DNA of 64,000 bases from contig CAVVNM010000009.1 of assembly GCA_963749575.1 (NCBI GenBank), forward strand, positions 372,001-436,000, written 5' to 3'. This document shows positions 27,197-37,163 of the stretch, one piece after another (within the stretch, counting starts at the first letter, position 1; every line of letters begins with the position of its first letter). The stretch is from JAMXLO01 sp963749575. GTDB lineage: Bacteria > Pseudomonadota > Alphaproteobacteria > Acetobacterales > Acetobacteraceae. The notes under the pieces are model-generated. The model made no database searches, had not been told where the DNA came from, and saw only the letters and a list, made by a program, of their open reading frames with translations. Made by a program: the position numbers and the translations under genes.

Positions 27197-27532
27197 ATGC
27201 GCCGCCTGTGTCTGTTGCTGGCACTTTGCCTACCTGCGAACTGCTACCCGCACGATCCAGCCAGCGCGCAGGGATATGGCTATCCGCCAGGTTACTACCC
27301 AGCGCAACCACCACCACCGGGCTACTACCCGCCACCACCCCAGGGTTACTATCCACCGCGGCCGCCGCCCGCTTACTACCAGCCAGTGCCACCAGCCCCC
27401 TACGCCGGGGTTCCGGGCCCGTCTGCCAGCGGTCAAGCGTACAGCCCGGAGAACTGCGGTACGCCGGACGCGCCAAAGGCTTGCCCGCCAATGCCCCGAG
27501 TCCCGCTGCCGTATTATCCTGCGAACCGCTAG
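27197..27532 (+). CDS. Secreted proline/tyrosine-rich protein (PPGYYP repeats)
   Basis: 111 residues. The ATG follows GGGAG with six bases between. A signal peptide (MRRLCLLLALCLPANC) leads into a mature chain of PPGYYP / PPPQGYYPP units (residues 28-65), then a small Cys-containing C-terminal part (ENCGTPDAPKACPPMPRV) that could hold one disulfide. Composition is like that of the PGF protein 4 kb upstream: exported, aromatic, proline-rich, disordered. Role unknown; proline/tyrosine-rich tails in other bacteria bind surfaces or cell wall. Confidence 0.65.
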   Translation: MRRLCLLLALCLPANCYPHDPASAQGYGYPPGYYPAQPPPPGYYPPPPQGYYPPRPPPAYYQPVPPAPYAGVPGPSASGQAYSPENCGTPDAPKACPPMPRVPLPYYPANR

Positions 27533-27612
27533 TCGATCGGAACCGGGAGACGTGGCAGCACCTCCCGTGAGACCCGGCGAGCGGCGTTCCGCAGCCGAGG
27601 CGCTGTCCGACG

Positions 27613-27711
27613 CTATGGACTGAGGGGCAGCCAACCTTTGACGAGGGCCAGGACGCCGAGAGCCAGCAGGGCAACGATAACCGCGACCAGCAGAACCTGA
27701 ACTCGATCCAT
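27613..27711 (-). CDS. Single-helix small membrane protein (32 residues)
   Basis: Reads MDRVQVLLVAVIVALLALG and continues VLALVKGWLPLSP. One clean transmembrane helix (residues 5-24) with a basic/aromatic exit. The ATG is preceded by TGAGGTGCT, a good ribosome site, and the frame closes with TAG exactly after a plausible C-terminus. Such 30-residue membrane proteins are commonly missed. It is not like any family I can name. Opposite strand to the proline/tyrosine-rich gene. Confidence 0.5.
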   Translation of the reverse strand: MDRVQVLLVAVIVALLALGVLALVKGWLPLSP

Positions 27712-27890
27712 AGCACCTCACGATTCTGTCTGGTGCTATAACCCAACGAAACGGTTTTGCAAGTGAGGCGACTCACATCGTCCGCTCGATGATCTCGGTC
27801 GCGCGTTTGGCGTGCTGCATTCGGTGAAACGGAAGGTTCAGCGCCGTCCACTCACCGCGTGCATCACCACGCTGCCGACGTGGTTCGAGG

Positions 27891-29216
27891 CTACGACAAA
27901 GACGCCAGCCTGCGATCGACGCTGTCACGCAACCGATACCAACCGCCAATCGCCGGCAGGAACCATGGATTGCCGGAATACAGCGGATGGGTGGGGAATT
28001 CGTCAGTGTCGAACGCGCTTTGCTGGTTGGCCACGCCGGCGATCTTGCGCGCGGTCTGCCAGCCCAGATAGGTCATCATCGCCACGCCGCTGCCGTTGCA
28101 GCCCAGCAGGTAATGCATGCCATCCTGCCGACCCATATGCGGCATTGCGTCCAGTGTGAATGCCACATTGCCCGTCCAGGCATGCGTGATCCTCGTGCCG
28201 CGCAACTGCGGAAAGCGATCGGTCATGAAACGGTGCAGGATTGGCGCGCTCTGTTGCGGCGTGACCGGCGTGAACCGCGCGCGCCCGCCGAACACCATTC
28301 GCCTGCCATCGGGTGACATCCGATAATAGCACAGCACGCGGCGCGTATCGGACAAGGTGCGCCGCTTCGGGATCAGGGACGCAGCGAGATCCGACGGCAG
28401 TTCTTCGGTCGCGATGATATGGCTGGCCAACGGGACGACGCGCCGCTTCAGTTCCGGCGTGATATCGCCGGTGTAGCCGTTGGTGGCGATCACCACCTCG
28501 TCCGCCTGCACCGCGCCACGGGTGGTCTGCACCAGCCAACCGTTGTCGCGCTCGGTGAGCCTGGTGACCGAGGCGCGCGCGCAGACCGGCACGCCGCGGG
28601 CGCGGCACGCATCCAGCAGACCCTTGTAGTATAGCGCCGGGTGCAGGTTGGCCGATCGCTCGACCACCATACCGCCATAGTAGTAGTCGCTTGCCATCTC
28701 CTCGCGCTGGCGTTCGCGCGGCACCATGTAGGCCTCCGAGCGTGCGGTGTCGTTGAGTTGGGCAATCTTGTTTGCCTGGCCGGTGAAATGCGCCGGCGTC
28801 CAGGCGCCGACGAAACGGCCGGTCTTCTGCCAATGGCAGGCGATGCCTTCCTCGGTGATCAACCGCTCGATCAGTCCGAACGCATCGGCGCCGTCCGCCA
28901 GCACCGCCTGCGCGCGCTCGGATGACGGCTCCAGTGTCTTGCCGGAAAAACTCTTGCCGATGTTCACCCCACCGCTGACGCCGCCGCCATTGCGCGTGCT
29001 CGCACCAAAGCCGAGCTCGGCCGCCTCCAGAACCACGCAATCGACGCCATGCTTGGTTGCCTCCAGCGCGGTGGACAGTCCGGCGTAGCCGCCGCCAACG
29101 ATTGCGACCCGCGCGCGCGCCGGCACATCGAGCGGATCTTGTGCAGTGGGCATATAGGCCTCCCACCAGTACGGCATTGCCTTGAAGTCGGCATGGTAAA
29201 TGTCGTCACGCGCCAT
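27891..29216 (-). CDS. FAD-dependent oxidoreductase (DAO/PuuB-like)
   Basis: 441 residues from the ATG at 29216; the longer frame upstream is not protein-like. Starts with PYWWEAYMPTAQDP, a segment common in gamma-glutamylputrescine oxidase-type proteins, then the FAD-binding VAIVGGGYAGLSTALEATKHG and ELGFGASTRNGGGVSGG. C-terminal HAWTGNVAFTLDAMPHMG and LLGCNGSGVAMMTYLGWQTA match the D-amino-acid-oxidase fold. It should oxidise an amine or amino acid. No puu or dad genes nearby, so the substrate is open. Confidence 0.9.
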   Translation of the reverse strand: MARDDIYHADFKAMPYWWEAYMPTAQDPLDVPARARVAIVGGGYAGLSTALEATKHGVDCVVLEAAELGFGASTRNGGGVSGGVNIGKSFSGKTLEPSSERAQAVLADGADAFGLIERLITEEGIACHWQKTGRFVGAWTPAHFTGQANKIAQLNDTARSEAYMVPRERQREEMASDYYYGGMVVERSANLHPALYYKGLLDACRARGVPVCARASVTRLTERDNGWLVQTTRGAVQADEVVIATNGYTGDITPELKRRVVPLASHIIATEELPSDLAASLIPKRRTLSDTRRVLCYYRMSPDGRRMVFGGRARFTPVTPQQSAPILHRFMTDRFPQLRGTRITHAWTGNVAFTLDAMPHMGRQDGMHYLLGCNGSGVAMMTYLGWQTARKIAGVANQQSAFDTDEFPTHPLYSGNPWFLPAIGGWYRLRDSVDRRLASLS

Positions 29217-29295
29217 CGCATGTGTCTCCTTCAGCGGCACCTCTGCGCCTTGATCCTCGGGCCGGACCCACCCGGTTCGGGAGCCCGGCCGCTGC

Positions 29296-30150
29296 CTACC
29301 GCGCCGTCTCGCCACACGCCTCGCTCCGTCGCGCGTCGTTCAGATAGCCCGCGAGGAGCCGAACAATCTGGCATGTGGTGAATGGGTGGCGTGAGCGGCT
29401 GGTCGGTTGACGGTGGACGTTGATCAACGCCACCTTGCCGCCGCCCAGTGGCAGCCGCAGTGTCCCCTGACGGACGGCGCGCACATACAGCGGAACTCCC
29501 TTGAGAACGCCATGCAGCACGTCGGCGCCGACCAGTGCGACGCGATCACGGTATTCCGCGGCGAGCAGCGATGTGTGCGAGTGATAGAGCCCGACGGCGA
29601 CGTCCCAGCTGCCGGACGCATCGCCACGGTACAGGTCAACCAAAAGCCGTGCGGCATAGTCTGCATTGGCGCCAGGATCGAACGCGTCCTCCATCGAGGT
29701 GAAGGCGCCGGGGTGGTAATGCAGATCGACCTGCATGCAGCCGACATCGACGAAGCGATGCCGCGTCGCCTGTTGCTGCATCCAGGCGATCGCGGCGGCC
29801 TTGCTGTCAAGGAACAGGCCGGTGCCGTCAGCGTCGATCGTCCAGGGCCAGGCACGTACGTCGGTGAACGAGGTGATCGGTCGCCCACTTTCCGCCCGCG
29901 CAATCGATGCCAGCAGCTCGGGCGGCAGATGATAGCGCCGTTCCGCCTGGTGCAGCGCCGCAGTACACAGTTCGCTTTGTTGCACGACCCAGGCGGACTC
30001 CGTGATTTGCGCGGTTTCAGGTGCCGCGGGCACCTGCGCACAGGCGGCCCCGGCGCAGACACCCAGCAGCAGGAGCAGGAAGGCCGCGAACGCAGCCAGG
30101 GCGCCATGCGGTCTGATGTGTCTCGCGGTAAACCGAATGAGCGCTGCCAT
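29296..30150 (-). CDS. Lytic transglycosylase, SLT domain
   Basis: 284 residues from the ATG at 30150. Signal sequence/anchor (AAFAAFLLLLLGVCAGAACA), then the goose-lysozyme-like domain: LHQAERRYHLPPELLASIARAESG with the catalytic Glu in AESG, and further on DVGCMQVDLHYHPGAF, the family's GCMQIN motif in a variant with Asp. It cleaves peptidoglycan between MurNAc and GlcNAc. It is divergent from livH with 233 bases between. A C-terminal tail after residue 235 is basic and without domain. Confidence 0.85.
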   Translation of the reverse strand: MAALIRFTARHIRPHGALAAFAAFLLLLLGVCAGAACAQVPAAPETAQITESAWVVQQSELCTAALHQAERRYHLPPELLASIARAESGRPITSFTDVRAWPWTIDADGTGLFLDSKAAAIAWMQQQATRHRFVDVGCMQVDLHYHPGAFTSMEDAFDPGANADYAARLLVDLYRGDASGSWDVAVGLYHSHTSLLAAEYRDRVALVGADVLHGVLKGVPLYVRAVRQGTLRLPLGGGKVALINVHRQPTSRSRHPFTTCQIVRLLAGYLNDARRSEACGETAR

Positions 30151-30349
30151 CGCGGCACAGATACGACGGGGGCGAAATTCGGTCCAACCGGCGGGGTCCA
30201 GCGAACCCATCAAATTACGTCGTGGCTCAACTCCATCCGTTGAACCGCCGGTCCGCGCGGCACCCCCAGTCTGACGTCCTCTCGGCATCTGGTTGATCCG
30301 GCTGCAGTCTGTATCGTATCAACGGCAAGGATCGCCCCGGGGAGGGAAA

Positions 30350-30379
30350 ATGTCACCTGCGCGCCGCCATAGCGGTTGA
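30350..30379 (+). promoter_or_regulatory. Possible 9-codon leader peptide before livH
   Basis: An ATG right after GGGGAGGGAAA, the strongest ribosome site in the area, opens a nine-codon frame (MSPARRHSG) whose TGA lies 4 bases before the livH ATG. livH itself has no clear site, so ribosomes finishing the leader may restart there. Tentative. Confidence 0.3.
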
Positions 30380-30383
30380 GCTG

Positions 30384-31244
30384 ATGCTGGCTTCCATCAT
30401 TGCTTCCGGGCTTGCGATCGGCGCCGTCTATGCGCTGATCGGCATCACCTACAATACGATGTTCTCCGCCTCGCGGGTGATGAGCTTCACCGCAGGTCAG
30501 ATCGGCATGCTGGGTGCCGTGTTCGGCTCGTTGTTCGTATTGCGGCTCGGCCTGCCACCGCTGGTCGGGTTCGTGCTCGTGCTCGCCGCCTGCGCGGCGA
30601 TCGGCGTGGTCACCGAGTTGGTTGCCGTCCGTCCGGTGCTCAGCAAGCTGGATCAGCATCTCTATGTCCTGTCCACGCTCGCCCTCGCGCTGCTGATCCA
30701 GCAGTTGACGGCGATCGAGTGGAGTACGGAACCGCAACCGTTTCCTCGCCTGTTCGGTATCGGCAACGGCGGCCCGTTCGATGAGAAGTTTTGGCTGCCT
30801 CTGCTGGCCTGCGCGCTGGTGGTCGGCGGCCTCGAACTTCTGCACCGCCACACGCTGGTCGGCCGCGCATTCCAGGCGATCTCCGAGGACAACTTTGCCG
30901 CCCGCGCACTCGGGCTGCCGGAGCGCAACCTGCGTGTGGCGAGCTTCGCTCTGGCCGGCATCATTGGCGGCTTGGCCGGTTTCGCCAGCGGCGAACTGCT
31001 GCTCGCCTTCTTTGCCAATGGCGCCATGCTCGCGTTCTACGGCTTCGTTCCCGTGGCGTTGGGCGGGCTGGGCAACAACCGCGGCGCGCTGATCGGCGGA
31101 GTCGCGCTCGGCCTGTTCCAGCAGGCGGCAAACTTCACCCTGGGCGGCGTGTTCGCCTCGGTCGCAGTGTTCGTCGTGTTCATCGCGGTGCTGCTCGCCG
31201 CGCCGCAGGGCCTGTTCGGCACCACCGCGGCGCGGCGGGTATGA
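30384..31244 (+). CDS. livH: Branched-chain amino-acid type ABC transporter permease (LivH)
   Basis: 286 residues with eight or nine membrane helices. Start MLASIIASGLAIGAVYALIGITYNTMF and the loop RAFQAISEDNFAARALGL, which contains the EAA-like coupling motif, are typical of LivH; C-terminal GFVPVALGGLGNNRGALIGG is the usual closing block. It forms the inner-membrane channel with the LivM part of the next gene. The TGA overlaps the next ATG. The two solute-binding genes at 34.7 and 37.2 kb are candidates for its periplasmic partner. Confidence 0.92.
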   Translation: MLASIIASGLAIGAVYALIGITYNTMFSASRVMSFTAGQIGMLGAVFGSLFVLRLGLPPLVGFVLVLAACAAIGVVTELVAVRPVLSKLDQHLYVLSTLALALLIQQLTAIEWSTEPQPFPRLFGIGNGGPFDEKFWLPLLACALVVGGLELLHRHTLVGRAFQAISEDNFAARALGLPERNLRVASFALAGIIGGLAGFASGELLLAFFANGAMLAFYGFVPVALGGLGNNRGALIGGVALGLFQQAANFTLGGVFASVAVFVVFIAVLLAAPQGLFGTTAARRV

Positions 31245-33029
31245 CGATCGATACCGGCAGCACGGCATTGGCGCCACCTTCGGTGCAGCGTCCCGCGCTG
31301 GCCGGCCTGCGCTCCTTCCTGCCGTTCCTGATCCTGTTCGGTCTGGCCATTGTTCTGCCGCTCGTCGCCAACGACTACTGGACGCTGATCGCCACCCGCG
31401 CGGCGATCTATTGGGTGCTGGTAGCCGGACTGAACCTTGCCGTCGGCTTCGGCGGCCAGCTCGCCATCGGCTACGTCGCGCTGCTGACACTCGGCGCCTA
31501 CACTGCCAGCATTCTCGTGCTGGGGAACCTGGGTCCACCCTGGCCCGCGCTGGCCGCGCTGGGTGCCGCCGGCGTGGTCGGCGCGGTCGCCGGTGTGATC
31601 ATCGGGCTGCCGGCGCTGCGGCTCCGCACCTTCTACTTCGCCATGACCACACTCGGCTTCGCCACCATCATCACCCAGATTGCGCTGGCCTGGCAGAGCG
31701 TGACCGGCGGCGGGACCGGTGTGCCCGGTCCGGTGCTGCCGCAACCGTTCGACACCGGCCGCGGCTTCTACTTCTTTTGTCTGGCCATCGCCGCACTGTG
31801 CACCTGGATGACCGTCAATATCGCGCGCAGCCGGTTCGGCCGCTCGCTGGTGGCGATCCGCGACGCCGAAGTCGCAGCCGAGGCCACCGGAATCTCCAAG
31901 CCGGGCCTGCTGATCGCGGTGTTTCTGTTCAGTGGCGCCACCGCGGCGATCGCCGGCGGTTTGTTTGCCACCCTGCAATCGTACATCACGCCCGACGCCT
32001 TCACCTTCGACCTGTCGGTGCTGTTCTTCATCGCCATCCTGATCGGCGGCCGCGGCTCGGTGCTGGGACCGTTGCTCGGGACCATCATCCTGACCGTGCT
32101 GCCCGAGTTCGCTGCCCCGTTGGTCGCCTGGTCGACCTTCCTCTACGCCGCGTTGCTGCTGGTCATCGTGCTGGCAATTCCCGGTGGCATCGCGGACCTG
32201 CTCGACTTCGCCAACCGCAAGCCGCTGGAAAGCAACCGCGCCATCGTGCCGCGACCAGCGCTGCTGAACGAATTGCTGAACCACGGTGCGGCCGACCGGT
32301 CGATCACACTCAGCAACGTGGTGCTGAGTTTCGGTGGGGTACGGGCGATCGATGGCCTCGACCTCGAGATAACGCCTGGGCAGGTGCATGGGCTGATCGG
32401 ACCGAACGGTTCCGGCAAGACCACCACGCTGAACGTGATCAGCGGTTATAACCGTCCCGAGGCAGGGCGCGTGGCACTCGGCGCGCACGACCTGGCGCAT
32501 CTCGCTCCGCAATACCGTGCCGGTTTCGGCATCGCCCGTACCTTCCAGACACCGCGACTGATCGGTGAGGCGTCGGTGCTGCAGAACGTCATGATCGGCG
32601 GCACGATCGACGGCACCGCGAGCTTCGCAGAAGCATTGCTGTGTCTGCCACGCCACCGGCGCGATGAGGTGGCGTTGCAGGCGGAGGCGACACTGGCGCT
32701 GCGTGTGGTCGGTCTTGAACCGCTCGCGGCGGTGCGTGCCGACCGGCTGCAGCACAGTGAACTCCGGTTCATGGAGATCGCCCGCTCCCTGATGCTGCAT
32801 CCGGTGTTTCTGCTGCTGGACGAACCGGCGGCGGGGCTGTCCACCGACGAGATCCAGCGCCTTGGCGCGTTGATCACCGCGATCAGCCGGCGCGGTACCG
32901 GTGTGCTGCTGGTGGAGCATCATGCCGACCTGATCTTCGATATCTGCGACCGCGTCACCGTGCTCAACCTCGGGCGTGAGTTGGCGTCCGGCACACCTGC
33001 CGATATCCGTGCACACCAGGAGGTGGTGA

Positions 33030-33049
<20 letters not shown>
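31241..33049 (+). CDS. Fused LivM permease and LivG ATPase
   Basis: 602 residues, twice the size of either subunit. Residues 20-330 are a LivM permease (NLAVGFGGQLAIGYVALLTLGAYTAS, loop FGRSLVAIRDAEVAAEATGI, C-terminal GGRGSVLGPLLG). Residues about 350-600 are a LivG ATPase with Walker A GPNGSGKTTT, Walker B LLLDEPAAGL and H-loop His in LLVEHHADLIF; the LivG-specific GIARTFQTPRLI is present. The signature C-loop reads LQHSELRFMEIARSLM, degenerate from LSGGQ. A fused permease-ATPase implies fixed stoichiometry. Start at ATG overlapping livH's TGA. Confidence 0.93.
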
Positions 33050-33779
<730 letters not shown>

Positions 33780-33788
33780 ACTGTTGCC

Positions 33789-34496
33789 TCAGCCACCTGG
33801 CGGGGCGATCACCACCTGCTCGGTCGTCAGGTAGGACGTGATCTGGCCGATGAACAACCCGCCGTCGGCAAACCACCGCTGTGCTTCCTGCGTCCGTGCC
33901 ATCTGCAGCCGCGCATCGTGGCTGTCGAACCATGCCTCGGCGATGCCGTCGATCGCCGGGCTGATCGGCATGGTGGGAACATCGGCCCGGTTCGGTTCGG
34001 CGATGATGCGCGACAGCACGAAGCCGCCCAGCCCCGGCACAGTCAGCGCCATCGTGCCATGGATGTCCATCCAATGGCGCAGGAATGCATCGTGCGAATA
34101 GCTGTCCTTGCGCGCGATGAACGAGATCGCCTTCACGATCGGCGCCGGACCGCGCACGGGTTCTATGAACACGGTCTCCTCGCTGCGGAAACTCTTGACG
34201 TGGCCAATGAACCTTGCGCCGTCGGCGAACCAGGTCTGCGCCTCGGACGACGCGGCCATGCGTGCCTGCGCCTCCATGCTGTCGGCCCAGGTCTCGGCGA
34301 TGCCATCGATCTCGCGCGGCATCCGGATCAGCGGCGCATGCGGATGGGTCAAGGTTTCGGCGATGTGTGAAATGGCGTAACCGGCCAATCGGGGAACCCG
34401 GTGCGACATCGGAACATGGATGTCGACCCAGTGGCGGACAAACTCGTCGTGCGACAGGTGATCCCGGCGCGCCAGCAGCGAAATTGACTTGATCAT
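33789..34496 (-). CDS. Tandem EthD-domain protein
   Basis: 235 residues from the ATG at 34496. Two copies of the same ~105-residue ferredoxin-like dabb domain: residues 1-115 (MIKSISLLARRDHLSHDEFVRHWVDIHVPM) and 118-230 (VKAISFIARKDSYSHDAFLRHWMDIHGTM), each with the family's F-x-RHW-x-DIH motif and a DGIAE-W segment. EthD takes part in ethyl tert-butyl ether breakdown with a P450 (EthB), but most relatives have unknown roles. Convergent to livF, divergent from the solute-binding gene. Confidence 0.88.
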   Translation of the reverse strand: MIKSISLLARRDHLSHDEFVRHWVDIHVPMSHRVPRLAGYAISHIAETLTHPHAPLIRMPREIDGIAETWADSMEAQARMAASSEAQTWFADGARFIGHVKSFRSEETVFIEPVRGPAPIVKAISFIARKDSYSHDAFLRHWMDIHGTMALTVPGLGGFVLSRIIAEPNRADVPTMPISPAIDGIAEAWFDSHDARLQMARTQEAQRWFADGGLFIGQITSYLTTEQVVIAPPGG

Positions 34497-34533
34497 CGGC
34501 TTCCGTCCCTCGACGCAGACTGTGCAAGACATC

Positions 34534-34550
34534 CCGTTGCGACGCAACGG
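34534..34550. promoter_or_regulatory. Perfect 7-bp inverted repeat between divergent genes
   Basis: CCGTTGC-GAC-GCAACGG, in the 156-base space between the EthD gene and the solute-binding-protein gene. Its central position between two divergent starts suits an operator; alone it could also be a small hairpin in the EthD leader RNA. Confidence 0.35.
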
Positions 34551-34652
34551 CACGCGCCCTTTGCTTCGCCGTGCGGGCGCGGCTATCCTGCAATGGAACG
34601 AGGCGATACGACAACGAATTATCGTCTGCGAGGAATGTTGGGAGCGAAACAG

Positions 34653-35840
34653 ATGCAGATTACACGCCGCCGGTTTGCTGCCGGATCATTGGCCGCGGCC
34701 GGTGCCTCCGCCCTGGCGCGGCCGGCTATTGCCGACAGTTCGCCGATCGTCATCGGCTATCCCGCGGCGTTGACTGGTCCGAGTTCCGCGCCCGGCGTTG
34801 GCAATAACCGCGGCGTCGTCTTCGCGGTGGAAGCGATCAATGCCGCCGGTGGCGTGAAGGGGCGCAAGATCGAGGTGCTCACACGCGATACGCAGGGCGA
34901 CCCGACCAAGGCGGTGAACGCGGTGCAGGAGATGATGGGCAGCGCCACCGTGCACGCGATCTGGGGGCCGAACAATTCGGGTGAGTCGCTTGCCACCACG
35001 CCGATCATTTCGCGTCGTGGCATTCCAAACATTCATGAATGCGGGATAACGTCGCTGATCGATCCGGTGAAATTTCCCAATGCCTATCGGCTGGGCCCGG
35101 CGAACTTCCAGGCGTCGCAGCCACCACGCCTCTACTGCATGGACGTCCTGAAAATAAACCAGGTCGCGGTGATCGGCGACAGCACCGGCTACGGCACGAT
35201 CATGGTGAAGGACTCGGTCGACGACTTCAAATCGCACAACGGGCAGGTGGTTTACCAGGCACAGATCGATGCAACGCAACTCGACATGATGCCTGACATG
35301 CTGCGCATGCGGAACGCGGGCGCCCAGGCGATCGTGGTGTGGACCGTTTCAACCGGACTGATCGCGCGTATGCTGAACGCACGCGGCGCAATGGGGTGGG
35401 ACGTGCCTTTCGTGGGTCACCAGGCGATGGGGTCCGGCGAGGTCGGCAAGCTGCTCGACAAGCCGGAGAACTGGAACAAGGTGTACATCCTCGGATTCAA
35501 AAGCTGCAGCTTCGATGCGTCAGGCAAGCTGCCGCCGCGCTCTCAGGCATTCGTCGATAGCGTCAAAGGCAAAATCCGCCTGGATGATACGTCGTTGTGG
35601 TGGGTCGTTTCTGGTGTAGACGCCATCAACCTGATCGCCAAGGCAGTCGAGGAGACCGGTTCGTCGTCGCCCGAAGCGATCATCGGCTACTGGAATACGC
35701 TGAAAAAGTATCCTGGTCTGTTCGGCAGCTATACCTATTCCAAGGAAGATCACAATGGCTATCCGACCGACGAAATAGTGATGTCGGAGGCCAACTCCGC
35801 GCGCGATGGTGCCTTCAGTCTGGCGCCAGGGTATTCCTGA
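34653..35840 (+). CDS. ABC transporter substrate-binding protein, Tat-exported
   Basis: 395 residues from the ATG at 34653 (ribosome site GGGAGCG). The N-terminus QITRRRFAAGSLAAAGASALARPAIA is a twin-arginine signal, so it should be exported folded. The mature protein is the type I periplasmic fold of LivK/AmiC-like binding proteins: IVIGYPAALTGPSSAPGVGNNRGVVFAVEAIN, IWGPNNSGESLATTPII, VAVIGDSTGYGT. The ligand is unknown. It sits 870 bases from the livHMGF operon and is a natural partner; the frameshifted MetE-like gene follows after 36 bases on the same strand. Confidence 0.92.
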   Translation: MQITRRRFAAGSLAAAGASALARPAIADSSPIVIGYPAALTGPSSAPGVGNNRGVVFAVEAINAAGGVKGRKIEVLTRDTQGDPTKAVNAVQEMMGSATVHAIWGPNNSGESLATTPIISRRGIPNIHECGITSLIDPVKFPNAYRLGPANFQASQPPRLYCMDVLKINQVAVIGDSTGYGTIMVKDSVDDFKSHNGQVVYQAQIDATQLDMMPDMLRMRNAGAQAIVVWTVSTGLIARMLNARGAMGWDVPFVGHQAMGSGEVGKLLDKPENWNKVYILGFKSCSFDASGKLPPRSQAFVDSVKGKIRLDDTSLWWVVSGVDAINLIAKAVEETGSSSPEAIIGYWNTLKKYPGLFGSYTYSKEDHNGYPTDEIVMSEANSARDGAFSLAPGYS

Positions 35841-35876
35841 GCCGGCGCACTCGGACAGACGCGACGGAGGAAGATC

Positions 35877-37083
35877 ATGCGACGCAGTGTCGACCGCATC
35901 CTGGTCTCGCACGCAGGCAACCTGCCGCGACCAGACTATCTGGATGAACTGATCGGGCACGACAGGAGCCGTTCGCGGGATCTCGAGTACACCGGCCGGC
36001 TGCCGCTCGCCGTTCGACAGATCGTCGATCGGCAGATCGCGCTCGGCGTCGACATCGTCAATGACGGGGAATTTGCCAAGGCCGGCAGCTATGGCGGCTA
36101 TATGCATGATCGGGTCAGTGGCTATGCGATGGTGCCGACCGATCCCGCCGTGCCACCGAAGCGAGCCGGGACCGCCGAACGCGATCGGCGCGACTTTCCC
36201 GGCTTCCACGCCTGTGGTCTCTGGTACTCCGGCTCCGGTGGCCCGATCAGGCCGGGCTTCGCGGTTCCCGGGCAGGCGCACGACACCACCCAGCAGGAAG
36301 GCCGATGCTGCACCGGAGCGGTGACTTATGTCGGGCAGGCTGCGGTGCAGAGCGATATTGCCAACCTGAAGGCGGCAATCGCCGGCAAGGATGTCGAGGG
36401 CTACCTCGCGGCTCTCGGACCGCTCAGTCTCGGCGCCGGCATCCGCAACCAACACTACGCCAATGAAGATGACTACATGATGGCGGTCGCCGACGCATGT
36501 CGCGAGGAATACCAGGCGATCACCGATGCCGGCCTCGTCGTCCAGATCGACGAACCGGAATTCTGCACGTCCTGGATGTTCTATCCCGATATGGATATAC
36601 CGCAGTACCGCGGCTTCCTGGAGCGGAGCGTCGCGATCATCAACCATTCGTTGCGCGGCATCCCGACCGAACTGGTGCGGTTCCACACCTGCTGGGGCAG
36701 CGGTCACCGACCGCACGTCAACGATGTCGAGCTCAGGCACATCGCCGATCTCCTGGTGCGGATCGACGCCCAGCAGGTACTCGATCGAGGCAGCGAATGT
36801 GCGTCACGAGCACGAGTACCATGTGTGGGAGAATGTGAAGCTGCCGGAAGGCAAGATGCTGATGCCCGGCGTGGTGGCGCACGCGACCGACCTGGTGGAG
36901 CATCCGGAGCTGATCGCCGAACGCATTGTACGATATGCCAGGCTGGTGGGCCGCGAGAACGTGCAGACCGGCAGCGATTGCGGTCTGGGCTCGCGCGTAG
37001 GTCACGAGGAGGTGGTCTGGGCCAAGCTGCAGGCGATGGCGGAGGGAGCGCGGATCGCCAGCGACCGGTTATGGTCGCGGTGA
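35877..37083 (+). pseudogene. Cobalamin-independent methionine synthase (MetE C-terminal type), frameshifted
   Basis: Two frames make one 401-residue protein of the MetE C-terminal / UROD-like family, with a ribosome site GGAGG before the start. The first part (to about 36775) contains VNDGEFAKAGSYGGY, VQIDEPEF and the zinc-site segment FHTCWG; the second, one base out of phase, carries YSIEAANVRHEHEYHVWENV and the zinc-ligand loop VQTGSDCGLGSR. One extra base at about 36776-36777 (in CAGCAGGTACTCG) restores the frame if removed. Family members move methyl groups from folate or other donors to thiols. Whether the break is real or a sequencing error is open. Confidence 0.85.
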
Positions 37084-37163
37084 TGCACCAGGCTCCGGTT
37101 CAGGCAATGACCGGCTGACTGCCTTGCCAGGCGCCGACGCCGGCCGGGCCAGGAAACTCCGTC

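Noticed and set aside
31037..33016. 659-codon open frame opposite the fused livMG gene
   Set aside because: Antisense shadow with Gln/Arg/His-rich low-quality sequence; the sense strand encodes a clear transporter.
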